Origin: Anomaloglossus baeobatrachus
Taxonomy: Eukaryota; Chordata; Amphibia; Anura; Aromobatidae
Direction of reading: 5' to 3'
Length of the DNA stretch: 64,000 nt
Assembly: GCF_048569485.1 (NCBI RefSeq)
Contig: NC_134364.1
Location: 139,331,798-139,395,797 of the forward strand
Shown here: piece after piece, positions 1 through 11,716 of the stretch
Position numbering within the stretch: the stretch's first letter is position 1
How the letters are laid out: each line of letters begins with the position of its first letter
Notes under the pieces: generated by a model
The model's database searches: none
What the model was told of the DNA's origin: nothing
Seen by the model: only the letters and a program-made list of their open reading frames with translations
Program-made: the position numbers and the translations under genes

Positions 1-405
1 TCCTCTAATAATCTTGGTGGCTCTTCTCTGCACCCTCTCCAGTTCAGCTATGTCCTTCTTATATATCGGGGACCAGAGTTGTACACAGTATTCTAAGTGC
101 TGTCGCACTAGTGACTTGTACAGAGGTAGAACTATATTTTTTTCATGAACACGTATACCTCTTTTAATACATCCCATTATTTTATTAGCCCTGGCAGCAG
201 CTGCCTGACACTGTCCACTAAAGTGAAGTTTACCATCCACCCATACACCCAAGTCTTTTTCTGTGTCTGTTTTACCCAGTGTTCTACAATTAAGTACATA
301 ATCATAAATGTTATTTCCTCTACCCAAGTGCATGACCTTACATTTATCTACATTAAACTTCAATTGCCACTTCTCAGCCCAATCCTCCAATTTACTTATT
401 ACAAT
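1..405 (-). mobile_element. CR1 LINE fragment, antisense to the window
   Basis: The plus strand reads as the reverse complement of a typical vertebrate CR1 3' region. I recognise the succession of blocks known from bird and turtle CR1: 'accctctccagttcagctat' near 31, 'cagagttgtacacagtattc' near 73, 'catccacccatacacccaag' near 234, and 'agtgcatgaccttacattta' near 329. Only the 3' part of the element is present and it runs off the left edge. The short open frame at 145-414 is a by-product. Recognition is from memory of CR1 consensus sequences, not from a search. Confidence 0.8.
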
Positions 406-417
406 CTTATTTAATTA

Positions 418-1330
418 CAGCGAAATAGCAAAATGGCAAGTGCTCAACGTCATTGTCATTGCGTAAACCATCCTGATGACTTCTGCTTTGTGTGTGGAAA
501 GTTTACAACAAAAGCAAACAAAAACAATACTGTGAATATAAAGATCATGAATGGCGGATTGGCTGCAATTTAAAAGTTGTTGCTCTGCTTTTAAGTTTAC
601 AGGGCGGTTTTACTGAACTCTGCTGCTGTTTGTGTCTGTGGGGCAGCCGAGACACCAAAAACCACTAAACAGTCAAGGAATGGCCGGTGAGGAAATTGTA
701 CTGGTAAAGAAAATGTCAAATATATCCCACTGGTTGATCCAAGCAAAATAATTCTGTCCCCTCTACATATAAAGCTGGGGTGGATCAAGACCTTTGTAAA
801 AGCTCTAGATAAAGAGGTCAGGCTTTCAGTCATTTGGTTGCTATGTTTCCAAAATTGAGTGCAGCTAAGTTAAAGGAAGGTATATTCACTGGACCTCATT
901 GCTGAAAGATGAAACGTTCGAGTCAAAACTCAAGAATCCCGAGTCATCTGCTGGGTCCTCCTTCAAAGGATTTGTTGATGGCTTCTTGGGTAACAATAAA
1001 AATGATGACTGTTTCCATAGTCAATGAGGTTTTGCAAAACTACAAAGAAATGGGCTGTAGAATGTCATTGAAAATTTAGTTTTTACATTCACACCTTGAC
1101 TTTTTTCCAGAAAACTTGGGTTCTATTAGTGACGAGCAAGGTGAGCGTTTTCACCAGGACATTCTTACCATGGAGAAACGCTACCGAGAACGCTGGAGTC
1201 CTGCAATGATGGGCGACAGATGACACTACATACAGAAGGAAAGCCTCATCAGCCCATTTTGCCCAAACAACATGACATTAGAATTTGGATTTTGATAGCA
1301 ATTAAGCTGAAAGAGTATAATTTAAGTGCT
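418..1330 (+). pseudogene. Decayed element-derived coding relic
   Basis: Short stretches translate to peptides I recall from a repetitive protein family found in many insects and some vertebrates: a start with HCHCVNHPDDFCFVCG (near 450-500), then VDPSKIIL (near 734) and ISDEQGERFHQDI (near 1,122-1,160). The order matches that family, but the coding sequence is broken many times and no open frame of useful length remains. The superfamily of the parent element is not clear to me. It is best treated as an old, dead copy. Confidence 0.5.
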
Positions 1331-1596
1331 ATTGCTATTATTATGACTTGAGTCATCTTTATGACTTTATGACATTGATAGTATAGCTTTTAAGAAGGCC
1401 TAATAGGTTCTTATCGTCTTTCTTAAAATGCTGTGTATCTATTAAATGTTTGATTGCTCTCAGTGAGAGAAACACAATTATAATTTTGTAGTTGTGATAC
1501 CTTTTAATGGCTAACTAAAATAAAACAAAATATTAAATGTGACGTGATAGAAAGAATCCAACTTTTCCACTGAAATCAGCATCCCAAAATTAGTTA

Positions 1597-2321
1597 CGTG
1601 ATGCCCTGGACTAGTCAGGTCGTCCCAGGTAGTCACACCCCCCCCCCTCCGAGTAGGTGACAGCAGCCAACCAAGGAACCCTTGTCACCACCCTCCAGGT
1701 TTGCTGTGCACACCAGGGGGGCTCCGCCCACCGAGGAGTTCACAGGCCAGGAGGCAGGAAAAGACACAAGTTCAGACAGAAGTTCTAGAGCAGTCTAGAG
1801 AGTAGCCTTGACAGTGAGGGAGGGAGGACGAGTTCAAGGGCAGACCTGTGACCAGGCCTGCCAAGAGTCTACTCAGGTGGCTGGGTCGGAGCCCAGCCAC
1901 CATTGGCAAGGAGGCAGACGGTGGTGGCCGCCTGCAGTAGCTGGGATTACAGCCGGTGGAACCGTAGGGACCGGGGTCGGGCGGTGGCCCGCCGGTACCG
2001 AACCGGGGAACCGATTGGAAACCAGAGCACCAGGAGGGGTACTCAGACCCAGTACAAAGCCTCGAACCGACAGGGCCGAGTCAAATCAACTGATTGAGGA
2101 CTGGACTTTAGGACCTATCCCACACAAGACCCGTTAGAAGACAACAGCCCAACCATACAGGGTAAAGCCACCGCCAAGGTATAGAGACCCTGCGTGTAGC
2201 ACCAACCCCCCTTGCAGAGCGACGTGACCCCCGGGTCCGTGAAAGGCTAGAGCCACCACCCACCGTACGAGCACGGATCCGAGCGGCACGGCGATCGCAG
2301 CCGAGCCCACGGGGCGGTACA
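1597..2321 (+). mobile_element. Solo LTR, family A (short copy)
   Basis: It shares with the other family A copies the start block 'gccctggactagtcaggt', the middle block around the polypurine 'caaggaggcagacggtgg', and the end block 'cagccgagcccacggggcgg' followed by TACA. The copy is flanked by GTTA on both sides (1593-1596 and 2322-2325), a 4-bp target duplication. The open frames inside (for example 1808-2137) are not genes. It is a solo LTR fossil, shorter than the 1.1-1.2 kb copies. Confidence 0.8.
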
Positions 2322-2730
2322 GTTACAACAACCCATTTTCAAACCAGATACAGAAAAAAATAATTTTTTGGTTGACCAGTGTTACTGGACACATATTGAT
2401 GTAACATGTCCCTTTTGTCACATTATTTTCAGGGGCGCCATCATTCATCATTTCTGTCCAGGCCGATTTCATGAGTTTTATTTTTTTTTTAAATTCTGTG
2501 GAAGCAGAAAAGCAGCAATGTCTGACTTTCATTTGTTGAGTTTCATAGATTTTTTATTTATTATTACTTTTGTCAGATTCAGGTTATTTCTGTGACTATT
2601 TTGGCATTTTCTTTCATTAAACGAGGGACGAGGGGCACTAAAAATGTTGACCACGTGTGTATCTGTAACCATATTTCTGACATATCTGTAAATCCCATCT
2701 TGTATATAGTGTATTATCTAGTGTGCCCTC
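2322..2730. other. No recognisable gene or repeat
   Basis: AT-rich unique-looking sequence between a solo LTR and a MITE arm. The short open frames on both strands have no family features that I can recognise. Confidence 0.5.
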
Positions 2731-2915
2731 TAAGGGCGGCATCACACGCACCGATTTATCGTGCAATCGCATTTGCGATCGCACCCGCCCCCTTCGTTTG
2801 TGTGTCACGGGCAATTAGTTGCCCGTGGCACACAAAGTCGTTTAACCCCGTCACACGCACTTACCTCCCGAACGACCTCGCGGCGAACATCCTCTTCGGT
2901 CAGGTCAAGGTCAGC
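2731..2915 (+). mobile_element. Partial MITE arm (AAGGCYGCTTTACACGCT family)
   Basis: It begins 'taagggcggcatcacacgca' and carries 'cacacgcacttacctcccga' and 'gcggcgaacatcc', the same ordered blocks as the left arm of the copy at 4,051. Only one arm is present, and it abuts the truncated LTR at 2,916. Confidence 0.65.
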
Positions 2916-3811
2916 AGACGGCGGTGATAGTCTGCAGGGGGACTGTTTGGAGGTTGCTGGAAGGACCGCGGACGGGTGGTGACCCGGCGGTACTGGAGCA
3001 GTATACAAAGAACAGTCAGCACCAGGGCAGGGGCCTTTCGGATCCCGGCAAGGCTAGGAGTCGCCATAATTTGCCAAATCCGTCAGTGAAGGGGACCTCT
3101 GTCTCCTAACAACCAAGTCCCGATTGAAGGCAACAGCCCGACCATGAAGGGGAGACACCGCCACCGCCAGGGCACCAGTTTCCCAGGGCCAGCGCCTGCG
3201 GGCAAAGTAGGGCTCCTTCGGCCCAGATTGAAGCCGAGGAGTGGGTAACCGGTGGGGACCAATCGCTACCAAATGACTTTACATAGGTGCAGGGAAGAGA
3301 CCGTCACCGCTAACTGCAGGGAACCGCAGCACCGTGAACCGTCCAAGGGACCCGTCCAACCAGCCGTTTGTTTACCGAGAACTGTGTCGTGTTTACTGGC
3401 TGAGTGAGTACCTCCGTGCCGTGCGGCACAGCGCTGCCCCTGCGCCCCTGCACCTCTACAGGCCCCATACCCGCCTGTCCACCATACCAACCCCATCACT
3501 GGGCCCCGGGAGCACCAAGACCCCTACCCACGGAGGGGCAAATCAACAACTGGCTGCTCCGTACCATCACTCCCGGGCTCCCCATACAGAGCAGCGGTGG
3601 TGTCCACTTAATCACCACAACCGTGGGTGGCATCACGGACAATAAACTATCCCAAAACCCAATCCCCTTTCACTCACGGGCGAGGAGCGCCGCTCGAGTC
3701 CCCGGGATCCGGCCCATCGCTCGAGCCACCGAGCAGCAGCAGGCCGCAGCAGCCGCGGCAGCCGGACCCAAGCAGTGGGAGAGCGCAGCGTCCCCTCCTC
3801 CGCCAGCGACA
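2916..3811 (+). mobile_element. Partial LTR, family A
   Basis: The sequence follows the family A LTR from the 'gcagacggcggtgatagtct' block to the end block '...ccagcgaca' at 3,811. It includes the conserved 'gtgggtggcatcacggac' segment near 3,621-3,640. The first part of the LTR is absent and the left junction falls in a MITE arm. Open frames 3404-3862 and 3334-3645 are repeat translations, not genes. Fossil; no internal region. Confidence 0.75.
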
Positions 3812-4050
3812 CATATATGTGGTCATGTGCTGACTAGACATGCGTGGCCTCGCTCAAAATGAATTGAGTGAGGCTGGACATGTCAAATCAGAATGTGGCC
3901 AGAAATATAAAAATCTCATACTTGCGGACACATGACCGTCCCACTCTTGTCACTGGCACCGGAGAATCACAGAAGTGTGCAGAGCATACATTGTGAAAGT
4001 TCAGAAGCCTGCAGTCACCTACAGTCACTGCAGAATTTCATCTCAAACTA
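3812..4050. other. Unclassified non-coding stretch
   Basis: Between an LTR and the next MITE. It contains a small imperfect inverted repeat ('gtcatgtgctgac...' near 3,822 and 'acacatgaccgtc' near 3,920). No gene is seen. Confidence 0.4.
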
Positions 4051-5777
4051 AAGCCTGCTTTACAAGTTGCAATTTCGCATACAATATCGTATGCGATTTG
4101 CAACGCCCCCATCGTATGTGCGGCACGTTCAATTTGTTGAATGTGCCGCACAGATGATTCACACGTACTTACCTTCCATACGACCTCGATGTGGGCGGCG
4201 AACGTCCACTTCCTGGAGTGGGAGGGATGTTCGGCATCACATCGACGTCACGCGGCTGCCGGCCAATAGAAGCGGAGGGGCGGAGATGAGTGGGACATAA
4301 ACATCCCGCCCACTTTCTTCCTTACGCATTGTCGGCAGGAGCCGCGGACGGAGGTAAGCTGTCGTTCAATGTTCCCGGGGTGTCACACACTGAAATGTGT
4401 GCTGCCTCGGGAACATTGTGTGGCGCCCTGGGCAAGCCAGGACGTCACAAGCACAACACCAACACACCCCACACTCCCGGTCAGGCACACCTAAGTCAGA
4501 CAAAAACCCTTGTTGCCTTCCTCCAAGGGCTGATGCGCACACCAGGGGGTGGACCAGGCGGTTGGTCCCGCCCACCGAGGAGTTCACAGTCCTGGAGGCG
4601 TGAAAAGCAGGAGAGTTGAGTTTTGGAAGTGAAAGTGAGAGGAAGGAAAGTGGTAGAGGAGCAGACAGAAGTTGGTCCGGGTGTGTGGCCCGGACAGATC
4701 AGCAAAGTTGGCGGACGGTGGTGACCGTCTGCGGGAGTGGCCTATTGGAGCTAGCCGTAAGGACCGTGGACGGGCGGTACGCAAAGAGAATCCAGCACCA
4801 TCCGGCAGGGGCTTACGGACCCCGGCAAGGCTAGGAGTCGCCGTGAATTTGCCAAATCCGTTAGCGAAGGGAACCTCCTGGGTTTCCCAGCAGCCAAGTC
4901 CCGACAGAAGGCAACCGTCCAACCGAGAGAGGGAAACACAGTCACCGCCAAGGCTAAAGTTCCCAGGGCCAGAGCCTGCGGGCAAAAAGGGCTCCTTCAG
5001 CAACCTTCAAGCTGGGGAGCGGGTTACCGGTGGGAACCCATTGGAACCGTCACGTTACACAGGTGCAGGGAAAGGCAGTCACCATCAACCTGCCGGGAGG
5101 AGAAACACCGCAGCCGTCTGTGGGACCCGTCCATCCAGCCATTTGTTTTACCGGAGACTCTGTGTACATCATTGGCTGAGTGAGTACCACCGTGCCGTGC
5201 GGCACAGCGCTGCCCCACGACCCTGCACCTCACCAGGCCCCGTAACCCGCCTGCCATCCATCCCTACCCCCATCACCGGGCCCCGGGACAACCAACCCCC
5301 CTACCCACGGAGGAAGAACTAACATCCAGGCTGCTCCCTGTCATCGCTCCCTGGATCCCCGTCCAGAGCAGCGGTGGTGTCACCAATCTCACCACAACCG
5401 TGGGTGGCGTCACGGACAATACCAAATCCCCACAATCCATCCCCACCCTTTTCACTCACGGGCGAGGAACGCTGCTCGAGTCCCCGGGATCCGGCCCACC
5501 GCTCGAGCCACCACCGAGCAGCAGCCGCAGCAGCAGCGGCTGGACCCGAGCAGTGGGAGAGCGCAGCGTCCCCTCCTCCGCCCGCGACAACTGCACAACC
5601 TCACGTTCATTTTTTGAGGAATGAACGACATGCATGCGATGAACGGATTTTCGTTCAATCGCAATTGCACAGAGATTTTACACGCTACAATCATACTTAC
5701 AATGCCGCATGTGCGTCACTTACGACGTGACCCCGCCGACACATCGTAAGATTTATTGTAGCGTGTAAAGCGGGCTT
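4051..5777. mobile_element. MITE with TA target site, interrupted by an LTR
   Basis: The terminal inverted repeats are 'aagcctgctttacaagttgc' at the left and the complement of 'tagcgtgtaaagcgggctt' at the right, flanked by TA (4049-4050 and 5778-5779). The element is the same family as the uninterrupted 563-bp copy at 52,826-53,388. Its own sequence is about 4,051-4,418 plus 5,590-5,777; the rest is an inserted LTR. There is no coding capacity, so it must depend on a transposase supplied elsewhere. The TA target suggests a Tc1/mariner-type source, but this is not proven. Confidence 0.75.
4419..5589 (+). mobile_element. Solo LTR, family A, inside a MITE
   Basis: Starts 'tgtggcgccctgggcaagcc' and ends '...cccgcgaca', giving TG...CA ends and a length of 1,171 bp. 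It carries the family blocks 'cccaccgaggagttcaca' and 'gtgggtggcgtcacggac'. The flanks attg/actg look like a slightly diverged 4-bp target duplication. No internal retroelement sequence remains. Confidence 0.82.
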
Positions 5778-5824
5778 TAGACAAGCCCTTTACTTATACA
5801 ATTAAGCAGTGTATCCCAATTCTA

Positions 5825-7546
5825 AAGGTCGCTTTACAGGCTATGATATATCTAACGATATGCCGTCAGGGTCACGTCGTTAGTGACGCACATCCGGCAT
5901 CGTTTGACATATCGTAGCGTGTGACAGCTACATGCGACTGTGAACGAGCAAAAATACTCACCTTATCGTTGCTCATTGACATGTGACGCCTTGGACTAGC
6001 CACGTAGTCACAGACATAACACCACACACACCCCCTCCCCTGGATAGTTCACATCAGTCAAACAAAATCCTTGTTGCCTCCCTCCAGGGTCTGATGTCCA
6101 CACCAGGTGGGGCGGAGTCAGGTGGTTGGCCCCACCCACCGAGGAGTTCACAGGCCTGGAGGCGGGAATAAGCAGTTAGTTGGAGTTTGGAGTTGAGGAG
6201 TGGAGGAGATTCATTTTGGAGGTGAAAGTGTGAGGAGTAGAATCTGCAAGTGTCTGGGTAGGAGCCCAAGCACTGACAGCAAGGTTGGCAGACGGTGGTG
6301 GCCGTCTGCAGGAGTTAGTGGATCTCTGCGGAACCGTAGGACCGGGGTCGGGCGGTGGCCCACCGGTACTGAGCCGGGGAGTGGAGTGAAGCTAAGCACA
6401 AAGGCAGGGCCATCGGACCCCGACTAGGCTTGGAGCTGCCGATAACGGTCAAATCCGAGTGTGACCGGAATCCCAGGGGTTTCCTAACAACCAAGACCCG
6501 ACAGAAGGCAACAGTCCACATCGTGAGGATACACAGCCACCGCCATAGGCTAGAGATCCAAGGGCCAGCGCCTGCGGGCAAAACGGGCTCCTTCGGTACC
6601 TATACGCCGGGGAGCGGACTACCGGTGGGCAACCACAGGAGTCAGAACATTCTAACAAGGTGCAGGGAAAGACAGCCACCACCACCCTGTCCGGGGAGAG
6701 CACAACACTGCAGCCGGCTGCGGGACCCGTCCATCCAGCCGTTTGGTTTACCAGAGACTCTGTGCATCTGTTTCTGATTTAGTACAACAGTGCCATCCGG
6801 CACCGCACTGCGCTGCCCCTGCAACCCTGCACCCCAGCCATCCAGCCTCCCCGTTACACCACCAGGCCCCGGGATCACTAACCCCCTACCCACGGAGGGG
6901 ACAACATCCTAGCTGCTCCCTACCATCGCTCCCGGGATCCCCGTCACCAGCAGCGGTGGTGCCTATTATCACCACGACCCGTGGGTGGCGTCACAAACTA
7001 TCTCCCTAAACAAACCACCCCCTTTTCACTCGTGGGCGAGGATCGCTGCTCGAGTCCCCGGGTCCGGCCCACCGCTCGAGCCACCGAGCAGCAGCAGCAG
7101 CAGCCCCGGACCCGAGCATAGCGAGCGTGGCCCCTCCGCTCGCGACAACTACGTCGTTCATTTTCTAAAAATTGAACATCCTTCTGTGCTCCGATTGTTC
7201 ATCGTTCCCGAGGCAGCACACATCACATCATGTGACACCCAGGGAAAGATGAACTGCAGCTTACCTGCGGCCGCTGGCAATGCGGAAGGAAGGAGGTGGG
7301 CAGGATGTTACGTCCCGTTCATCTCCGCCCCTCCGCTTCCATTGGCCGGCCGCTGTGTGACGTCGCTGTGACACCGAACGTCCCTCCCCCTTCAGGAAGA
7401 GGATGTTCGCCGCCCACAGCGAGGTCATTTGGAAGGTAAGTACGTGTGACGGGGGTTTACGACTTTGTGCGATACGCACAAATGATGGGGACGGGTGCGA
7501 TCGCAAATGCGATTGCACGACATATCGACACGTGTAAAGCAGGCTT
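5825..7546. mobile_element. Second MITE interrupted by an LTR
   Basis: Left end 'aaggtcgctttacaggctat', right end '...cacgtgtaaagcaggctt', same family as 4,051-5,777 but in the opposite internal orientation: the block 'gaggatgttcgccgccca' near 7,399 is the reverse complement of the one at 4,190. The MITE sequence is 5,825-5,981 plus 7,146-7,546. A TA precedes it at 5823-5824; the right flank is not a clean TA. Confidence 0.7.
5982..7145 (+). mobile_element. Solo LTR, family A, inside a MITE
   Basis: Starts 'tgtgacgccttggactagcc' and ends '...ctcgcgaca'; 1,164 bp. It has all the family blocks, including 'gtgggtggcgtcacaaac' near 6,982. I cannot see a convincing target duplication. The open frames within it are by-products of the GC-rich LTR. 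Confidence 0.8.
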
Positions 7547-7589
7547 AAGTAAAGGGGTTGTCCAATCTTACAATTTATGAATTGTTACT

Positions 7590-7840
7590 TGTGTACAGGA
7601 TCAGAGATAATAACAGCACCAGAACCAGCAGAGGTACAGAAATACATAATTGTAACACCCAAGAGTACAGAAACACAGTATCACAACCACCAGCAGTACA
7701 GAAATTCTTCATCAGAACCACCAGCAGCACAGAAATACATCCATATAACCCCATCAGTTCAGAAATACAGCATCAAAACCCTCATCGGTACAACAATACA
7801 TAATCAGAACCACAAGCAGTACATGGTACATCAATTGTAA
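7590..7840. repeat. Degenerate 31-bp minisatellite
   Basis: Four or more consecutive 31-base units share a 'tacagaaa' start and an 'accaccagcag' end, and the last units drift further. Diverged units suggest an old array. Confidence 0.7.
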
Positions 7841-7849
7841 TGTCAGGTC

Positions 7850-8255
7850 AGACCCATACACATTTGTATTGCATGAACTGACAACTTCCAGTACATCCAG
7901 GGCTGGCTCCAAGTTTTTGTGGGCCCCGGGCAAAAGAGTCTCAGTCGGCCCCATACACACATAGAAACGCACATATACATATTTAAAAATGAATTCACAA
8001 GAATACATCTAAATAGACAAATCTATACACAGTCATATACACTGACATACATAGATACACATCATACATGCACACATACACATTAGAGATATTAATTAGG
8101 GGAAGCAGGCAGCAGCCTCACACACCTCAGCTTGTCTCCCATCCATCTCCCCCTCGGCATGTGGCTGTGCCGCGCTTATTGGTGGCCATGGCTAACAGAC
8201 ATGGCCGCACACAGAGCACACTGACACTGCTATGTACATCACGGGAGAGACTGGA
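7850..8255. other. Non-coding interval
   Basis: Unique-looking sequence with a run of short 'acatacacat'-type low-complexity patches around 7,970-8,090. No gene is seen on either strand. Confidence 0.4.
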
Positions 8256-9017
8256 GACATACAGCAATGGGGGCAGGTACAGCTCCAGAGGGGGGCATAC
8301 AGCTCTGAAGTGGAAAACAGCACTGGGGTGGGGGGACATACAGCTCTTGGGGTGTACAGCACTGGGGTGGGGGAGATACAGCTCTGGGGGGTATACAGCT
8401 GCGAGGTGGTATACCGCACTGGGGTGGGGGGACATACAGCTCTGGGGGTATAGCGCACTGGAGTGGAGAGTCAGACACGTCTGAGGGGTTTACAGTACTG
8501 GGGTCGGTGGACAGACAGTTCTGAGGGTATACAGCACTGGTGTCAGGGAACAGACAGTTCTGGAAGCATACAGCACTGGGGTGGTGGGCACAAACAAATC
8601 TGGGGGTATGCAACTCTGGGGTGGTGGGTACAAACAGTTCTGGGGGTATACAGCTCAGGGGTGGTGGGGACAAACAGTTCTGGTGGTATACAGCTCTGGG
8701 GTGGTGGGGACAAACAGTTCTGGGGGTACACAGCTCTGGGGTGGTGGGGACAAACAGTTCTGGGGGTATACAGCTCTGGGGTGGTGGGGACAAACAGTTC
8801 TTGGGGTATACAGCTCGTGGGTGGTGGGGACAAACAGTTCTGGGAGTATACAGCTCTAGGGTACGTGGGACAGATAGTACTGGCGGTATACAGCTCTGGG
8901 GTGCGTGGGACAGATAGTACTGGGGGTATACAGCACTGCGGTGCGTGGGACAGATAGTACTGGGGGTATACATCACTGGGGTGCGTGAGACAGATAGTAC
9001 TTCGGGTATACAGCACT
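8256..9017. repeat. 40-bp minisatellite
   Basis: The motif 'caaacagttc' recurs at 8631, 8671, 8711 and 8751, so the period is exactly 40 bases in the core. Units contain 'tatacagctctggggtgg'. The edges drift and vary in length (the left part near 8,260-8,560 is more irregular). The long overlapping frames on both strands (for example 8239-8976) are artefacts of the repeat. Confidence 0.9.
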
Positions 9018-9019
9018 GG

Positions 9020-10132
9020 TAGTCACAGATAGACCCAGGTAGTCACAGATAGACCCCCGCACTACACCTGTCCCCCAAAAAGGTGTCATCAGCCAACCAG
9101 TAAAACCTAGTCACCTCTCTCAGTGCTTGATGGACACACCAGGGGGCGGAGCCAGGTGGTTGGCCACACCCACTGAGGAGTTCAGAGGGCCTGAGGCAGG
9201 AAACACAGAGGCAGATCAGTTTGAGTGTTGAGGAAAGGAGGAGGACAGGCCTATGACAGTCTGACAGGTGCCAGGGTTGGAGCCCTGTTACCTTGGCTAG
9301 GAGGCAAACGGTGGCCTTAGCCTGCAGGAGCCGAGAAGACGGCTCGGTGGAACCGTGGTGGACTGGGACAGGGTAGTGGGCCGCCGGTACCGACCCGGGG
9401 AACCGACTCGGAAACCGGAGCATACAGGGGGGTACTCAGACCCTGAAACGAGGTCCAGAATCCACTGGACTGAGTTAATTACCTGATTGCGGTCTGGACT
9501 ATAGGTCCTTTCCCACCCAAGTCCCGACTGAAGACAACAGCCCACCGAGGGGGATAGAAAGCCACCGCACAGGCAGAGAGATCCCACGGGTCAGCGTCTG
9601 CGGGCAAAAGGGCTCTCCCGACATTCACAAAGCCGAGGAGAGGACTCCCATCGCTGAAGCGCAGGCAGCCCAAGTACACAACACGGTGCAGGAGAAAGGC
9701 CAAGACCACCGAACCGGATGGGGGACCAGACGCAGCCAGCTGCGGGCATCGACCACCATCAACTTGGTTTACCAGAGACTTGTGTGTGTCAATAACAGTG
9801 AGTACAACAGTGCCATCCGGCCGCGCACCGCCCAGCTATCCCCAACGGGCCCCGGGGCCACCATCCCTGCCCACGGAGGGGTTAACATCTTGCTGCACTA
9901 CCATCTCCCCCGGGTGCCCCGTAACTGCAGCGTTGGTGTCTACCTTCACCACATCCCGTGGGTGGCGTCACGAACTCAAGCGCGGCTCCGGCCGTGCACC
10001 TATCTAACCCCCACCAAAAGCGCCAGCATCCCCTTTCAGAGCGAAGTGACCCCGGGTCCGGAGGCGCTCGAGCCACCCACCAACGAGCTCGGACCCGAGC
10101 GGCTCGGCTGCAGCCGAGCGCGGGGCGGTACA
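9020..10132 (+). mobile_element. LTR, family A, 5' end missing
   Basis: From 9,020 it follows the family A LTR ('gtagtcacagatagaccc...') through 'cccactgaggagttcagagg', 'caaacggtggccttagcctg' and 'gtgggtggcgtcacgaac' (about 9,959) to '...cgcggggcggtaca' at 10,132. The expected start TGTGACGCCCTGG is not present; the LTR abuts the 40-bp array directly. Confidence 0.75.
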
Positions 10133-10149
10133 ATAACATACAGCTCGGC

Positions 10150-10285
10150 ATATGTAGATGCTTCGGCTCCTCTGTGAGTTGAGCCTAGAATGTATGTGCT
10201 CCTTCCATGTTAGTGGGCGTGACCAGCTTCATTACAAATTAAGTCATACCTGGAAGGAGCCCGTACATTCTAGCATCTACCTTCA
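10150..10285. repeat. Fold-back (hairpin) repeat
   Basis: Imperfect inverted arms: 'tgtagatgc...tagaatgtatgtgctccttcca' at 10,151-10,207 and its counterpart 'tggaaggagcccgtacattc...agcatctac' at 10,251-10,281. This is typical of a short non-autonomous DNA element. Ends and target duplication are not resolved. Confidence 0.5.
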
Positions 10286-11542
10286 TCTGTTGCAAACCTG
10301 GATATTGGTAATGCAGCTGATGTGATTTATTTGGACTTTGCAAAGGCATTTGATACTGTACCACATAATAGCCTTATACTAAAGCTCCAGAAGCAAGGAC
10401 TAGGGGACACAATATGCAACTGGGTAAGGAATTGGCTAAAAGATAGAAAACAAAGAGTAGTCATAAATGGTACATTCTCTAAATGGGCTATAGTCAGCAG
10501 TGGGGGCCGCAGGGATCTGTGCTAGGACCAATTCTTTTTACTCTCTTTATTAATGACCTTGTGGATGGGATTGATAGTAAAGTGTCAGTCTTTGCTGATG
10601 ACACCAAACTATGTAGGATATTAAAAACTGACCTGGATAGTATAATATTACAAAAAGATCTGGATAAGATGTCAGAATGGGCAGATACTTGGCAAATGAG
10701 ATTTAATGTTGATAAATGTAAAGTAATGCACCTAGAACGGAGTAATCCTATAACTGCGTATACATTAAATGGAAGTAAACTCGGGACTACAGAACAGGAG
10801 AAGGACTTGGGTATTCTCATTACAAATAAGCTGAGCAGCAGCACTCAATGTCAAGCAGCAGCTGCTAAAGCAAACAAGATTTTAGGGTGTATAAAAAGAG
10901 AGATTAGATCCCGTGATCCCAACGTATTGTTACCCGTCTATAAATCACTTGTAAGGCCACATCTGGAATACGGGATCCAGTTTTGGGCTCCACATTTTAA
11001 AAAGGACATTCAGAAGTTAGAGTCAGTTCAAAGGCGGGCAACTAGACTATTACAAGGAATGGAGGCCTCCCGTATGATGAGGAATGGAGGCCTCCCGTAT
11101 GATGAGGAATGGAGGCCTCCCGTATGATGGCAGATTGAAAAAGTTAGATATGTTTAGCTTAGAAAAAAGACGTCTCAGAGGAGATCTCATTTATATGTAT
11201 AAGTACATGTGTGGTCAATATAAAGGACTGGCACATGACTTATTCCTTCCAAAGACAGTACTAAGGACTAGGGGGCACTCACTGCGAGTGGAAGAAAAGC
11301 GATTCCGACACCTAAATAGGAAAGGGTTCTTTACAGTTAGAGCAGTCAGACTGTGGAATGCGACCACAAGAGCTAGTAATGGCAGATACTATAACAGCTT
11401 TTAAAAAAGGGCTGGATGATTTCCTCAGTACACACAACATTGTTGGTTATAAATGACTTAGTGACTAAATGTAGAACTGGTGGAGGAAGGGTGAACTAGA
11501 TGGACCTAGGTCTTTTTTCAACCTAAGTAACTATGTAACTAT
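10281..11542 (+). mobile_element. CR1-clade LINE, 5'-truncated, with part of the RT
   Basis: The translation shows reverse transcriptase motifs in order: YLDFAKAFDTVPH near 10,330, the GSVLGPILFTLFIND block near 10,510-10,560, and FADDTK near 10,590, the catalytic Asp pair. The CR1-typical C-terminal region follows (LVRPHLEYGIQFWAPHFKKDI near 10,950, SLEKRRLRGDLI near 11,157). The 3' end is the CR1-like 'aactatgtaactatg' run at 11,527-11,542. The copy starts inside the RT, so the endonuclease is gone. One frameshift lies near 10,495 (where SSGVPQG is expected) and another comes from a 26-bp triplication at 11,055-11,130. It is dead. Confidence 0.9.
11055..11130. repeat. 26-bp triplication inside the CR1 copy
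   Basis: 'aatggaggcctcccgtatga' recurs three times with a 26-base period inside the RT C-terminal coding region. Twenty-six is not a multiple of three, so the extra copies shift the frame. Confidence 0.9.
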
Positions 11543-11716
11543 GAGTATGGCGGACTTCCCGTGGTCTCTAGAACCCCTTCTGTCTTGTGCCCAGGCCGAG
11601 CTGCACCAGCTCCAGACCACAAGTCTTCACTCCTCCACTGCTTCCTTCCAACTCCCTCTCACACTACAGTGTCCCTTCACTTTCTAGATTCCACCCCAGG
11701 CCCTGTTGGATTAGGG

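Noticed and set aside
3404-3862. 152-residue open frame and similar frames in other LTR copies (for example 23,483-24,361)
   Set aside because: They recur in different states in each family A LTR and consist of GC-rich LTR sequence; no coding domain.
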